From the NCBI GenBank assembly GCA_018296165.2, contig JACKQL020000016.1:558001-622000 (forward strand): a stretch of 64,000 bases of DNA, in the 5' to 3' direction. The notes under the pieces were generated by a model, which was given only the letters and a program-made list of their open reading frames with translations, was not told the DNA's origin and ran no database searches. The position numbers and the translations under genes were made by a program. The stretch is from Termitomyces sp. T153. Lineage: Eukaryota; Basidiomycota; Agaricomycetes; Agaricales; Lyophyllaceae. Shown here one piece after another: positions 24,099 through 35,162 of the stretch (the first letter of the stretch is position 1; each line of letters opens with the position of its first letter).

Positions 24099-25835
24099 TT
24101 GGCGGGCTTGGAGCCCGCCAAACAGGTTTTTATTCCGGTTTTGGCTCCATCCTCCGAATTCTCACCTAACCTCGCCAACTCTCACCTTTTCCCTCCCGGT
24201 CCACCACCACCTCCACGGCCCAACTCCGACCCGCACTGTAACCTTGTTCCAACGCCGCATATTGCCTGCTCCCCAATACCATCACCCCTGGTCTTTGACA
24301 CATGGCATTACTACCTGCATGACTATCCCAATCCCAAATTTGTATCTTGCATCCTCAATATAATTAGATTTGGTGCTGATATTGGCTTCATCGGTGAACA
24401 ACGTCCACAATTGTGTAAAAACCTTAAGTCCACCATTGAGTCCAGCAAATTCGTCGAGACATCGGTTAATTCACTCGTTGAGCAATCCCATGCTGCAGGT
24501 CCCTTCAATTCCCTGCCCCTTCCAGATTTTAGATGTTCACTGCTAGGTGCTGTCAGCCGCAAAAGGAATCTGGGGAAGCTGCGCTTGATCAACCACCTCT
24601 CATGGCCGGATGGTTCTTTGGTGAACGATGGGATCCCAGACTCTGAAGGCCACATTGTCTATGGCATGTTCCTCAGGGCCATTGAGAATATCTGTCTCCT
24701 TGGTCGTGGCACTTTGATGGCTAAGCTAGATCTTAAGGATGCCTTTTGACATGTCCCAGTGCGAGCCGAGGATTGGCATCTTCTGGGTTTTAGATGGGGC
24801 TCATGTCTCTATCACCTCATAGTATTGGCGTTTGGTCTCAAATCTGCACCCTACATCTTTAACCTCTTTGCCAAGGCTTTGCACTGGATTATCCAGCGCC
24901 ACATTCCTGCTTCCCTCCGCCACTATCTGGACGATTTCCTCCTCATGTTCTCCCCATCTGTACCCTCTGAAACGCCGAATGCTGCCGTCGAATGGGTTTT
25001 GAGTCTTGGTAGGGAGCTGGGGCTCTCCTTCCAAGACTCAGACAATTTGGCAGATGACCAAACTAGAGTTCCTGGGACTTGAGATTGATTCCGAGGCAAT
25101 GGAGGCGCAGCTCCCACTTGATAAGAGGGCTTTTTTGGCAGATCTTCTGCATGTCTGGTCCTCCAAGCGGAAGTGTTCTCTCCATGAATTACAGGAACTT
25201 ACTGGTTTTCTGCAGTTTGCTTTGCAGGTTATACCTCATTCTCGGACTTTCTTTTGCCACATTTTTGACTTTTCAACCTCATTTGCCTCTCCATTTTTGT
25301 CGTGCCACATCCCTAAGTCTGTGGCATTGGACATTCGTTGGTGGAGGACATTCAGCACTCATTGGAACGGCGTGATGCTCATATCTCCATTGCAGCCCTC
25401 TTTATCCATCTACACTGACGCGAGTGGGAGGAAGGGCATTGGAGGAGTCATCATGGATCGGTGGTTCTCAGCGTGTGTCCCCAGGTGGTTCTATAAACGT
25501 GATATACAGTTCAAGGAAATATTCGCCATCCTCCATGCAATTCTATGCTGGGGGGACGCTTGGAGTGGGCATCACATCACATTCTTCTGCGACAACTCTG
25601 CCATCGTAGCGTGGCTTAACTCAGGAACGGCGAACTCAGTCCATAGCATGCGGGTCTTAAGGACCATTGTCATGCTTGCAGCTTGCCTCGGTTTTTCTTT
25701 CTCTTCTGCTTGGATTCCCACTGAAGAGAATACACTTGCTGATGCTGCTTCCCGTTTTCAGTACAGCAAGCTATTCGAGCTTGCACCACACCTTCCCCAC
25801 ACACCCTCATCACGGAGATTCCACCTCATTGGTAC
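24099..25835 (+). pseudogene. Ngaro ORF2, reverse transcriptase plus RNase H (one stop, one frameshift)
   Basis: The frame starts 9 nt after ORF1 and encodes LRLINHLSWPDG, KLDLKDAF, then a TGA at 24747-24749 where the family has Arg (DAFRHVPV), LAFGLKSAPYIF and the catalytic YLDD. Near 25040 the reading frame shifts; it resumes as LEFLGLEID and continues into RNase H, with the first catalytic block SIYTDASGRKG, the Glu in FKEIFA, DNSAIVAWLN and a final ADAASRF. The domain order RT-RNase H without a downstream integrase fits DIRS/Ngaro elements. The lesions mean this copy cannot make the full protein. Confidence 0.85.
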
Positions 25836-26885
25836 GATGTGCATGCTAACCTCTCACCTCAAGCAGCATTCTACCTATGGCACGGACTGGCCTCCAGCAC
25901 TAGAAAGAATTACTCCACTGGCCAGAAGTCCTTTATTGATTTTTGCCACCTCAACACCAGTGTTCTCGACAAGCCAGGCCGCTATCTCCCAGCCACTGAT
26001 TGAGCCATTGTGGAATGGGTCTGCTCCCTTGGGGACTGTGCGCTGCAGCCCAAGACCATTAAAGGCTACCTTGCCGCTGTTCGTTCCCTCCACATTGATG
26101 AAGGACTCCCCTTTGGTGCATGTGAGTCTGAGACAGTCCGCAGAGTTATCAGGGGTATCAAGCGCTATCACAGGGAGCGTGAGCGCAACCCCAAACGGCC
26201 TATCACCCTTGACATTCTCCAGAAGCTCTCATGTGTCGCCGGCGACATCTCTAAACCCTTCCAAGCATCCTTTGATGCAGCATGTAAGTCTGCCTGGGCT
26301 GGATTCCTTTGCTGCAGCGAGTTCACCCTTGGGCATGGTGAGAAGTTCAGCCCTGCATCCCACCTTACACGAGGATGCGTCACATTCCTCCCCTCCTTGG
26401 ATTTCCCCTCACATGTCAGAATTGACCTCCCTGCCTCCAAAACAGACCCGTTCTGTAGAGGCACTTCCATCCTGCTCACCAGGGCCTCCACCAGCTCCTT
26501 CACCTGTCCTGTCTCAGTGCTCCACACCATGTTCACTGTCGACCCCAAACCACATGATTCCCCCCTATTTGCAAACCCCGACAGCTCTCCCCTCACATGC
26601 AATGTCTTTGTGTCGACACTCAAGCAGCGCCTCTTGGAGTGCAGTTTCAATCCATCAGGGTTCTCAGGCCACACCTTCCGCCGGGGTGCGGCCACGGCTG
26701 CTGCTGCAGTAGGTTATGCTGACCATGAGATTCAGCTCCTTGGACGTTGGTGCAGCGACGCCTACAAACTGTATATTGACATACTGCGGGAGCAAATTCT
26801 GGGTCTTTCTGCATGTCTCCACTTGGCTGCTCCTCACGCGATCAATTTCGAGCCTCTGTCTCTTCTGTTTGCTCCTGTGGCTTGA
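25836..26885 (+). pseudogene. Ngaro ORF3, tyrosine recombinase (one stop)
   Basis: This tyrosine recombinase would join the element DNA to the genome by site-specific recombination. The frame begins around FYLWHGLASSTRKNYS (core-binding region), is interrupted by TGA at 26001-26003 (probably CGA in the ancestor), and is then open for 291 codons from 26010. Catalytic features visible are the H-x-x-R box (GHTFRRG at about 26669) and the C-terminal Tyr region LGRWCSDAYKLYI. The stop at 26883-26885 overlaps the start of repeat B1. It overlaps the end of the RT frame in a different frame. Confidence 0.85.
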
Positions 26886-26948
26886 GTGCGGTTTCCCTCT
26901 TGGGATTCGTGCAAGAGAGCAAGGGCAACCAAATAGATTCTATTTGCT
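26884..26948 (+). repeat. Ngaro split repeat B1
   Basis: The sequence from GAGTGCGGTTTCCC to TCTATTTGCT matches 27456-27520 (B2) over 65 bp with only a few differences. It starts at the recombinase stop codon. Confidence 0.85.
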
Positions 26949-27057
26949 CGCAATCACACGGGACTGTCTAAGTCATGCTTCGAACCAAAAGGAACTCCAA
27001 CTCCACCTCTTCTCCTCACTCACATTCTCCTATTCACAGTCAGTCATGAGCCGACAT

Positions 27058-27370
27058 AGATGAATCAATCAAAAGCCTTTGATCAAGGTCTATGTAAGCG
27101 ACTCAACCCTCGATCAACCCTCGACGCGTCGTGTCGCACCCCTTTGGCCATATTACACTTGCTTTGTCGCTCGTCAACAATGGCCTCATTGTCTTCTTTC
27201 TACCATTGTGTGGACATCGTATATTAGTTCTAGCTTCGCTTAACTTTCTCTCGTCCTGCTTCCTTTCCTTACTCATACAGAGCTCGTCAGGTCTGTCTTA
27301 GTCCACGTCCTGCTTCCTTTCCTTACTCACACAGAGCTCATCAGTCCTTTGGACTCGGCTTTTTGATTCT
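27058..27370 (+). repeat. Ngaro split repeat A2
   Basis: This is the second copy of A1, lying between B1 and B2 as expected for a split direct repeat. Confidence 0.85.
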
Positions 27371-27455
27371 CCCGCCCCTCTTATCCACTTTCCCCTCTTA
27401 TGTCATTTGCTTCTCATAGCACTTATCTTGTAAGGTACTTCGCCCGTGCCGGCTG

Positions 27456-27520
27456 GAGTGCGGTTTCCCTCTTGGGATCTGTGCGAGAGAGCAAAGGCGA
27501 CCAAATAGATTCTATTTGCT
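27456..27520 (+). repeat. Ngaro split repeat B2
   Basis: This is the second copy of B1. It ends 3 bp before the right 83-bp flanking repeat. Confidence 0.85.
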
Positions 27521-27523
27521 TGC

Positions 27524-27606
27524 TGACATAGCCTTCAAACCTCTCAGAAATATAAATTTATTTATGATCTAGTATGTCAGAAAAATGCTGGAAACTGGAT
27601 CAGATG
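27524..27606 (+). repeat. Right 83-bp direct repeat flanking the Ngaro element
   Basis: This matches 22679-22761 with one mismatch (AGAAATAT versus AGCAATAT). Sequence beyond it continues into a GATCAGG-rich repeat that is absent from the left side. Confidence 0.85.
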
Positions 27607-27805
27607 GAATCAGGCCTGATCAGGTTACTTTAGACACACCCAATTATCAGGCCTGATTAGACAAGCATGGCCATATCAGACACCAGCCTGATTAGGTGGG
27701 TTGCCTGATCAGGTGCCAAACTGATTAGGTGATGCGTCTAATCAGATCCAAGTCTAATCAGGCCTGAGCTATGACAGAACTGATCAGGCTTGCTTGATGT
27801 GAAAT
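27600..27805. repeat. GATCAGG-rich repeat (many CCTGATCAGG / CTGATTAGG motifs)
   Basis: The palindrome CCTGATCAGG and its variants (CCTGATTAGG, CTAATCAGG) recur about ten times in 200 bp. A similar, inverted array lies at 48425-48595, there also next to a TATGTCAGAAAA-like motif. Such dense short palindromes suggest the subterminal region of a non-autonomous DNA transposon, but no protein or clear ends were found. Confidence 0.5.
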
Positions 27806-27889
27806 GTGAAAAGAGTTAATCTGTTTTATTAATCTGGTCTATATTACCTACTACTTTCTCTTACACACAACTTGACTTGTACTTATTAC

Positions 27890-28930
27890 TGTCATGACCC
27901 ACTCCCACGCCTCTGGACCCCCCCCAGGCCACCCTGCTTCCCCAGAGCACTCCACAATCCTCCTCCAACTTACCCCAACCTTTGCTGATCCACAGCACCT
28001 GCCCCAGCTAACTTCAACACTTCTCCAACAGACCCCAATGACCTCCTGGCAAATCCAAACACATCCCCTGTGGGCCTCCTCAGCTCCCCCTCTCACCCAT
28101 GAGACCCCCAAGCCCCTCCAACACTTCCCCTGACTCAGATGCATGTTGTTCAACCACCCCTGCAGTCCACGCAATCCCTCCAGAGTTCCCTGATGACTGC
28201 AGGGTGGACTGTGTCCTCATCAGAATGTTGCCATGGCCTGCCCTACAATCAGAACTGACACCTGTCCACCCTGCATGGCTCTGACAAGCCCTGCCATTGC
28301 AACCCTCAACTCCTGGAGAAGGTCTAGTGGCTGGTATATAAAGACATAGAGTAGCATTGATATTGCATTAACTGGTTACTTGTGTCTTGTATCTCTCTCT
28401 GTTTCTTCTCTGTTTCTATTTTTAGCCTCAAATCTATTTCTTTCCTCAGTTCCATCTCATCTTGTCTCTGTCTTGTCTCAACTGTCTCTGTTTCCTTGAT
28501 TTCCCTAAGTCCCTTTTATCTCCAACATCATTACAAAACTCTATGCATGCAGTATAACCTTCAAACATCCTTATGACAACTCCAGACCTCACTCCTCACT
28601 CAGCCCTGGAGCCCATCAGTCTTGATTGATCTCCCATCAAACTCTGGCTCTGCTCCCATTACTTGCAAAGCCTCCATCTACCCTGCAGTCTATCTACATG
28701 CCCACAAACCTGTTCCTAATGCCTGCCCAAGCCCAATGTCTAATATACTTGGTCTTAGACTTCCCCAGAACACTCTGGACTTGCTTGGACTGCTTTCCTT
28801 GGCTTCTCCTCACAAGTTCCTATAGCCTGCACCACCTCTGGAATGCCAGGTTATAAGCACAGGACACCACATCCACCTAGTAAGGACTTGCCCAGTGTAG
28901 CTGAGCCCCTGTAGTCAGCAGAACCTGACA
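27890..28930 (+). repeat. Solo LTR with 5-bp target-site duplication ATTAC
   Basis: The 1041-bp unit begins TGTCATGACCCACTCC and ends CAGAACCTGACA. It is preceded and followed directly by ATTAC, a perfect 5-bp duplication, and has no internal region, as expected after LTR-LTR recombination. A TATATAAAG box lies at about 28336. It aligns with the inverted repeat at 17214-18289. Confidence 0.7.
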
Positions 28931-29367
28931 ATTACTTACTTCCTTATTCTATTACTTACTAGTTTTTCTATTACTGGCTACAGACTTACTACCAATTTCT
29001 ATGACTTACTATGACTACCCATCAAATTACTTGCTACTCATTCTATTACTCACCACTTGCTAATCATTAGTCAGTATTTAAATTACCTAGTAATTGAAGG
29101 GTTAGTAGTAATCATCACTGACTACATTGAATATTATGAACTTACAACTTGTGGACTTTGAACTTGGGGCCTCACCCATAGACCCTCCTACAAATGTGAG
29201 CAAGACCTACCACTACATCAAGTGACTGTTACAGTCCATAGAACATGACATTGATATATCAGGTGTTTGAGAGCCTAATACTGAGCTCCATTTCTGAATC
29301 CTCAGTACTCATCACAATACATTGTTTCAAGGGATAAGAAACAGTCCAAACACATTGAATACACAAC
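28931..29367. other. Degenerate TTACT-rich stretch, no gene
   Basis: Positions 28931-29070 are an irregular TTACT/CTATTACT repeat. The rest up to the gypsy LTR at 29368 is AT-rich with no coding signal. Confidence 0.5.
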
Positions 29368-32300
29368 TGTAAGGGTGACCTCCAGAGTAGTGGATTGGAG
29401 TCATGTAGCTAGCAGAGGGGAATTCAAAGTATATTAGTAGAGTAGACAATGATACAATCAGTAACTAATCACCTAGCAGAGAGGAATCTGAAGAGAACAA
29501 GTCTAAGGATCCCCACTGCTTGGCACAGTGCATCAGTGGGTGGCAGAGGCATGGAAACTACTGTACAGCAGGCTGGAGCTAATCCTAACCCTAGGCCAAT
29601 GATTGGTGAGGTAATACAGAGAACTCCTGGGTTCTGGAACAAGCCCTGGAGATGGAGAACAAGCTGCAGAGTCACTGGAATAGGTTGTGGAGGTCAGAAA
29701 TGGAAGTCTTCTGAATCACTCCCTCTCTAGCATGCAGTGTCCCAATGTGTGGGGTCAAAGAAGTCCCTGATTGCTTGGTCTGCCAGCAAAATAGGGTAAA
29801 TCCCTCAAATGGCATGTGGAGCATCTGGGTGTCTCCTGTAGAACTCCTTGATGAGTCTGGGGGTGTGCACATTCTCCCGTAGTTCCCAGGAGATATCCTC
29901 AATCCTGTAGCCCTTCCACTTCACATTGTATTGTAGCCATCTCCAGAACAGATGACTATCCAGGATTTCCTGCCCCTTGTACTCCTTGTTTTGGTTGACT
30001 ACCACTGGGAGTGGTGGGAGCTGCAGACATCACCCCAGAATAGGATCCTTTGGGGCTGGAGTCAGTTTGACCACATTGAACACTGGATGAAGCTGGTGCA
30101 TCCCTGTGGGGAGCCAGAGTCGATACACTAGGAGCCCTACCTGCCATTCCACTGTGAAAGGTCCCAACTGGCAGTGTGACAGCTTAATTGAGGGCTGGGT
30201 AGTCATAATGCTGGAGGCATTCAGGTAGACTCAATCTCCAGGCTGATATTTGTGCCCTAGAGTCCTTTCATGGTCATAATATTGTGCCATATCATCCTTT
30301 GCCTTTGCCAGTGCTGCTTGGGCCTCCTCCTGTGACCTCTTCATCTTTCTGGTCCACAAATTTGTTTACTGCTTCATTCTCTGAGGATTGGGCCTGGGGT
30401 TTGAAGTCCATGTGTGGGTGCTGTCCAGTGTCAAGGAAGAATGGGAAGAACTGGGTGGATGCATGAACATGGTTGTTGTATTGGAACTCAGCATTGGGGA
30501 CGAGTTCATCCCAGTCATCCTGGTGCTCATTGCAGAAAAGGTGGAGGTACTGCTCCAACTCCTGGTTTATGCAGCCAGTCTAGCCATCAAACTGTGGGTG
30601 CTAGGCACTGGAGGTGTAGAGCTTCATGCCAAGTAGTTGGTAGAGCTCCCTGGTGAAGTCTGCCATAAATTGTGGTCCCCCATCAGAGATATAGGCATTG
30701 GAGAGGCTGTGGAGTTTCCAGATGTTCCTCCAGTCCAGGTTCACAGTACCCATGGCAGAGCAGGTGGTGTGGGTTGGAATGAAGTGTGCTCACTTGCCAT
30801 ACAGGTCCACCACCACCATGATCACATTGTAACCATGGGCATTGGGGAGTTCTACAATGAAGTCTACAGAAGCCACACTCTATTGTGCCACAGGGATGGG
30901 CAGCAGATGTAGCTGTCCATAGAAAAGGTGGCATTGGGGCTTGGTCCAGAGACAGAGATTGCATATACTAGTGTAGGACCCAGTATATCAGGACATCTGG
31001 GGCCACCAGTAGTTCCACAATACTAGTTCCAATGTTTTTCAATATTTAGGTGCTCTGCAATGCAGGAGTCATGGTGTTGCTCCACAATCCTCCAACAGAG
31101 CTCTGGAAGGTTGGGCACATAGATATAATCCCTAAAGGTCAGGATCCCATCCCAGAGGGCCCATTTGTCTGCATGGACTGACTTGGCACCAGAGTAGCCT
31201 GTGCAACAAGTTCCTCCTGCTGACTGTCCCAATTGCCCCACTGTATGTCTCAGAGAATGTCCACCTCTTCTCTGTCAATGGCTAGACCCTCTATGGCTCA
31301 GATCATAAATAGTTTGGGGTTGAGGAGCATGATGTTGCTGTTATCCTCCCCCTGTGCTGTGGTCCACTCTCTGGGACAGGGCATCTGGTTTCTCCATGCT
31401 CTGGCCAGGCTTGTGGTGCAGCAAGAAGTTAAAGTTGGCAAGATAGGGGGACCACCAGGCTTGTCAGTGGTTGAGCTACTTAGCTGTCTGGAAGTAACTC
31501 AAGGTTCTTGTGATCTGTCCAGACCTCAAACTTGTGCCACATGCCTTTCAGGAAGTGCTGCCACTCCTCAAATGCCCAAATGATGGCCAGCATCTCCTTA
31601 TCATGGGATCTCATAGTTTTGCTTTATTGCTTTTAGGCTCTTGGAGTAAAAGGCCACTGGATGCCACTTCCCATCCTCCAGACATTGCTATGAAAGAATG
31701 GCCCCAGTAGCAAAGTCAGAGCTGGTGGCTTCCACTTAGAAGGGGGAGTTGTTGTCTGGGAAGAGGAGGATGGGTCTGGAGGTCATGGCACACTTGAGGG
31801 CATTGAAAGCTGCCTGCTCTGGAGCTCCTCAACTCCACACAATGTCCTTCCCAGTGAGGTCAAATAGCAGGTGGGCATAGTGCAAGAAGTCCTGAATGAA
31901 TCCCTAGTAGAAGTTTGCAAAGCCAAGGAATGCCTAAACTTCCTTTTTGTTCTTGGGCTCTGGCCACTCTGCCACATTTGCTACCTTCACTGGGTCCATC
32001 TCTGTGGCTCTGTGTGAGATGATCAGACCAAGATACTTGATCTGGGTCTGCTTGAACTCACACTTCTCTGGTTTGAGGTAGAGCTGGTGCTGGCAGAGGC
32101 ATTCCAAGCCATGGCAAGTGATCCAACAGTGTTCTTCCAATGTCTTGGTGTAGATGAGAATGTTGTCAAGGTATACACACACTAGGCTCTCTGCAATGAG
32201 GTCCCAAAAGATGTTGTTCATCATTGTTTAGAAGGTGGTGGGGCTGTTGGTGAGTCTGAAGAACATTACAAGCAGTTTGAACAATCCTCAGTTGGTCTGG

Positions 32301-35162
32301 AAGGTGGCCTTCTATTTGTCTCCCTCCTGGATACACATGTTGTTGTAGCCCCACTGAATGTCCAGTCTAGTGAACTACCATGCACCCTGGAGGTTGTATA
32401 TGAGCTTAGACATGAGGGGGAGGGGGTAGTGGTCCTTCACCATCATAACATTGAGAACCCAATAATCCTGGGCCAGTCAGAGTGAACCATCCTTCTTCTT
32501 GATGAAGAAGACTGGTGAAGCCATTGGAGACTTGGAAGGGCAAATGCAACTGGAGTCCAAGTTCTCTTGCAGGAAGATGCCAAGTTTGTCCTGTTCCTTG
32601 GGTGCTAGCAGGTAGACCTTACAGCTGGAGGGTGTGGAATCTGGCAGCAGTTCAATGGTGTGGTGCCACCTCTTGCACTCCAGAAGCAAGTCAAACAAGG
32701 CCTGCAAGAACACATCCTCAAATGCATGGAGGTAGGGGGGCACAACATTTCAGAACTCTTGGGGAGTGGTGTTAGCAGCAAACACCTGTGCCAGCCACTG
32801 GGATGTGGTCTGGCTAGCCTGGATCTCCACAACTGAGGGCATCAGGTATATGGTAGTAGTGTAGATCTGGTCCCCCACCTCTACTGGTTCATCTGGGAGC
32901 TCCAGCTTGTGTACACCAGCAAACTCCTCTCTGCACTCCTCCTCTGGGGCTCCACCACTGCTCTGGCTATCCTTGTAGAGGGCCTCTCTACAAGGGAACA
33001 CCAGAGGTGGGGAATCTAGGAGGTCCAGATCTGCAAAGGGGAGGGGGCTGGCACAACATGCATGGATGGCTGTGTGTTCTTGGACTTGAGCCCAATGCTC
33101 TTCTCTATTCTCAACAGCACAGGCAGAGCACTTCCAAGGGCACCTGCTCATGGTTACCTCACTCTTAGTCCAATCTACCTCAGAGTTGTGCTCACAGAGC
33201 CACATGGAACTAAGGATCATGTCCTGCCTTCCCAAACTGGTAACAGCACAAACAGTGTGCTCTGCATGATTCCAATAATGGAGGACCAGGTTAACCACAG
33301 AGCTGATGGCACCTGCTTTGTTAGGCATTCTGTTGACATTATAGACCAGAATGGGCTTGGAGAGGGTCTGCATGGTTAGGCCATGGCATTTGACAAACTC
33401 TGAGTCCAAAAACAGTCCTATTGCTCCACTATTCAGAAGATCTGTGACTCTGTGGGCCCTGCCAAGTGTTTGTTGTCTTGATCTCCACACCAAGGTGCAG
33501 AGAGTTGGTGGATGGGCTGGAAGCCATCACATACTGTCAGGGCATTTGACATGCCCAGACAGGGCCATGTTGGCAGACACTCAGAGGTGTTGGAGAGCTT
33601 GGTGGGGGCTTCAGAGTTGGTATTTGTATATCTGGAGGGGGATGTTAAGGTTCTTCTGTCTCAGAATGAAGGGCATTGGAAAAGGTGATTTCATTTTCTA
33701 TTAACAGATATGAGAACCTGTTAGCACCCAGTAATGGAGGTGTACACTGGGCATGTTGTGGGGATGGCCAGAGTAAGGGCTGGCATTGGGCAAGTAGGTA
33801 TAGGGTGGTGGAGATTGGTGATCAGAGTGGGGTGCATCATGGACTGTGGGCAGTAAAGCTCCCTCTGAATCTCCATGAGTTGCCACTGGTCCCATACTAC
33901 CTTGTACCATGACACAATCTCTTCATTGTTCAGGTGACCCTCTGCAAGATTGTCAATGCATTCCACCAGTGCAGGGTGCAGGCCATCTTAGAAGGTGAGG
34001 CATAATTGAAGGCTGTCAGGGTAGGTGGCTTGCTCAACCAGAGCCTGGAATAAGTTGATGTACTTGTCCAATGTACACTTTTCTTGCCCATATTGCTCCT
34101 GTTGCATAGTGTCAAAGCTACAGTTTTGGCAGGGTCTAGTGGGAGAAACTCCACACAGAAGTCCTTCTCAAAGGTGGCCTAATCCAGAAAACTTCTAACA
34201 CCTCTGGGGCAATGGAAGACTCATAGCACATATGTGGAGGCATATCCAATCTTCATGTACAACAGTACCCAAGCTATTTTCAATGCATTGGAATTGAAGG
34301 TGTCCCTACAGAGGTGGATGTATGTGAGGCAGGATTGAAGAAATTGCTCCCTGCCAGAGTGGGTGCCATTGTATGCATCTGGTAGTGTGGGGCACAGGAT
34401 CTGTGGCTGTAGAGTCACTGGAGCTGCAGAGATGGGTGCAGACATGGTAAGGGCTAGTTCCACAGCCAGGGGGGGTGCAGGGGTAGGAGTTAGGCATTCA
34501 AGCAGTGCCTGGAGCAATTGGGAGATAAGATCTGTTGTTTGATGGAGAGTAGAGAGCTTGGTTGTATGGTGGATGAAAGATGATTGTGTTAATTGCACCT
34601 GAGTTTCTAGGTGTAGCAGGCAAGTCCAGGATTTGTTCTGTGAGACCAGGGCCTCCAAGGGTGTGTCTAGTTAGTGAGCTGAGACATAGAACTCTGTGGT
34701 GCTTAATTCTGATGAAGAAGTGACAGGTAGCAGCTCAGAGGTTCCTTGCAGCTCTGAGGGGCTTCTAGACCAGTGTTAAGAGACTTGTTCTGCTGTAAGG
34801 GCAACCTCTGGAGCAGCAGATTGGAGTCATGCAGCTCGCAGAGAGGAATCCAAAGTATATTAGCAGAGTAGACAATGATACAATCAGTAACTAATCACCT
34901 AGCAGAGGGGAATCCAAAGAGAACAAGTCTAAGGATCCCCACTGCTTGGCACAGTGCATCAGTGGGTGGCAGAGGCATGGGACTTACTGTACAGTAGACC
35001 AGAGCTAATCCTAACCCTAGGCCAATGATTGGTGAGGTAATACAGAGAACTCCACAGTTCTCTGGAGATCTCCAGGGTTCTGTAATAAGCCCCAGAGACA
35101 TTAAACAAGCTGCAGAGTTGCTGGAATAGGTTGCAGAGGTCAGAAATGGAAGTCCCCTAACA
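29368..35162 (-). mobile_element. Chromodomain Ty3/gypsy element, full length but decayed (copy 1)
   Basis: The 5' LTR is 34794..35162 and the 3' LTR about 29368..29714, both with TG...CA ends read on the minus strand. A perfect 5-bp target duplication ACAAC lies at 29363-29367 and 35163-35167. Between the LTRs, in element order, are gag, protease, reverse transcriptase, RNase H, integrase and chromodomain. The strand just inside the 5' LTR starts GCAGAACAAGTCTC, the putative primer site discussed in the findings. CpG is very rare across the element, and all coding regions are broken. Confidence 0.9.
29815..34690 (-). pseudogene. Broken gag-pol of gypsy copy 1
   Basis: In order on the minus strand: gag pieces (34658..34221, with PTLPDAYNGTHSGREQFLQSC, and 33966..33721 with SWYKVVWDQWQLMEI), protease (33493..32750, where the active-site Asp-Ser-Gly is LLNSGA), a linker, reverse transcriptase (32743..31934, with FIKKKDGSL and VYLDNILIYT instead of YLDD), RNase H (about 31930-31300), integrase (about 31240-30150) and a chromodomain (30005..29815, LQYNVKWKGYRIEDISWE). 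At least a dozen stops or frameshifts separate these pieces. The protease and RT substitutions would each abolish activity. The same domain order is seen in copies 2 and 4. Confidence 0.85.

Larger units (their letters stand above)
22757..27523 (+). mobile_element. Ngaro-type tyrosine-recombinase retrotransposon, nearly full length
   Basis: The 4.8 kb element has a gag-like ORF, a reverse transcriptase/RNase H ORF and a tyrosine recombinase ORF on the plus strand, with no integrase or LTR. Its ends form the split direct repeats that define Ngaro-like elements: A1 (22757-23069), coding region, B1 (26884-26948), A2 (27058-27370), B2 (27456-27520). A1 and A2 are both 313 bp and differ mainly at CpG sites. 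B1 and B2 are both 65 bp. Few lesions are present: two TGA codons (24747, 26001) that fit CGA to TGA changes, and one frameshift near 25040. It is therefore probably young but inactive. Confidence 0.87.
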
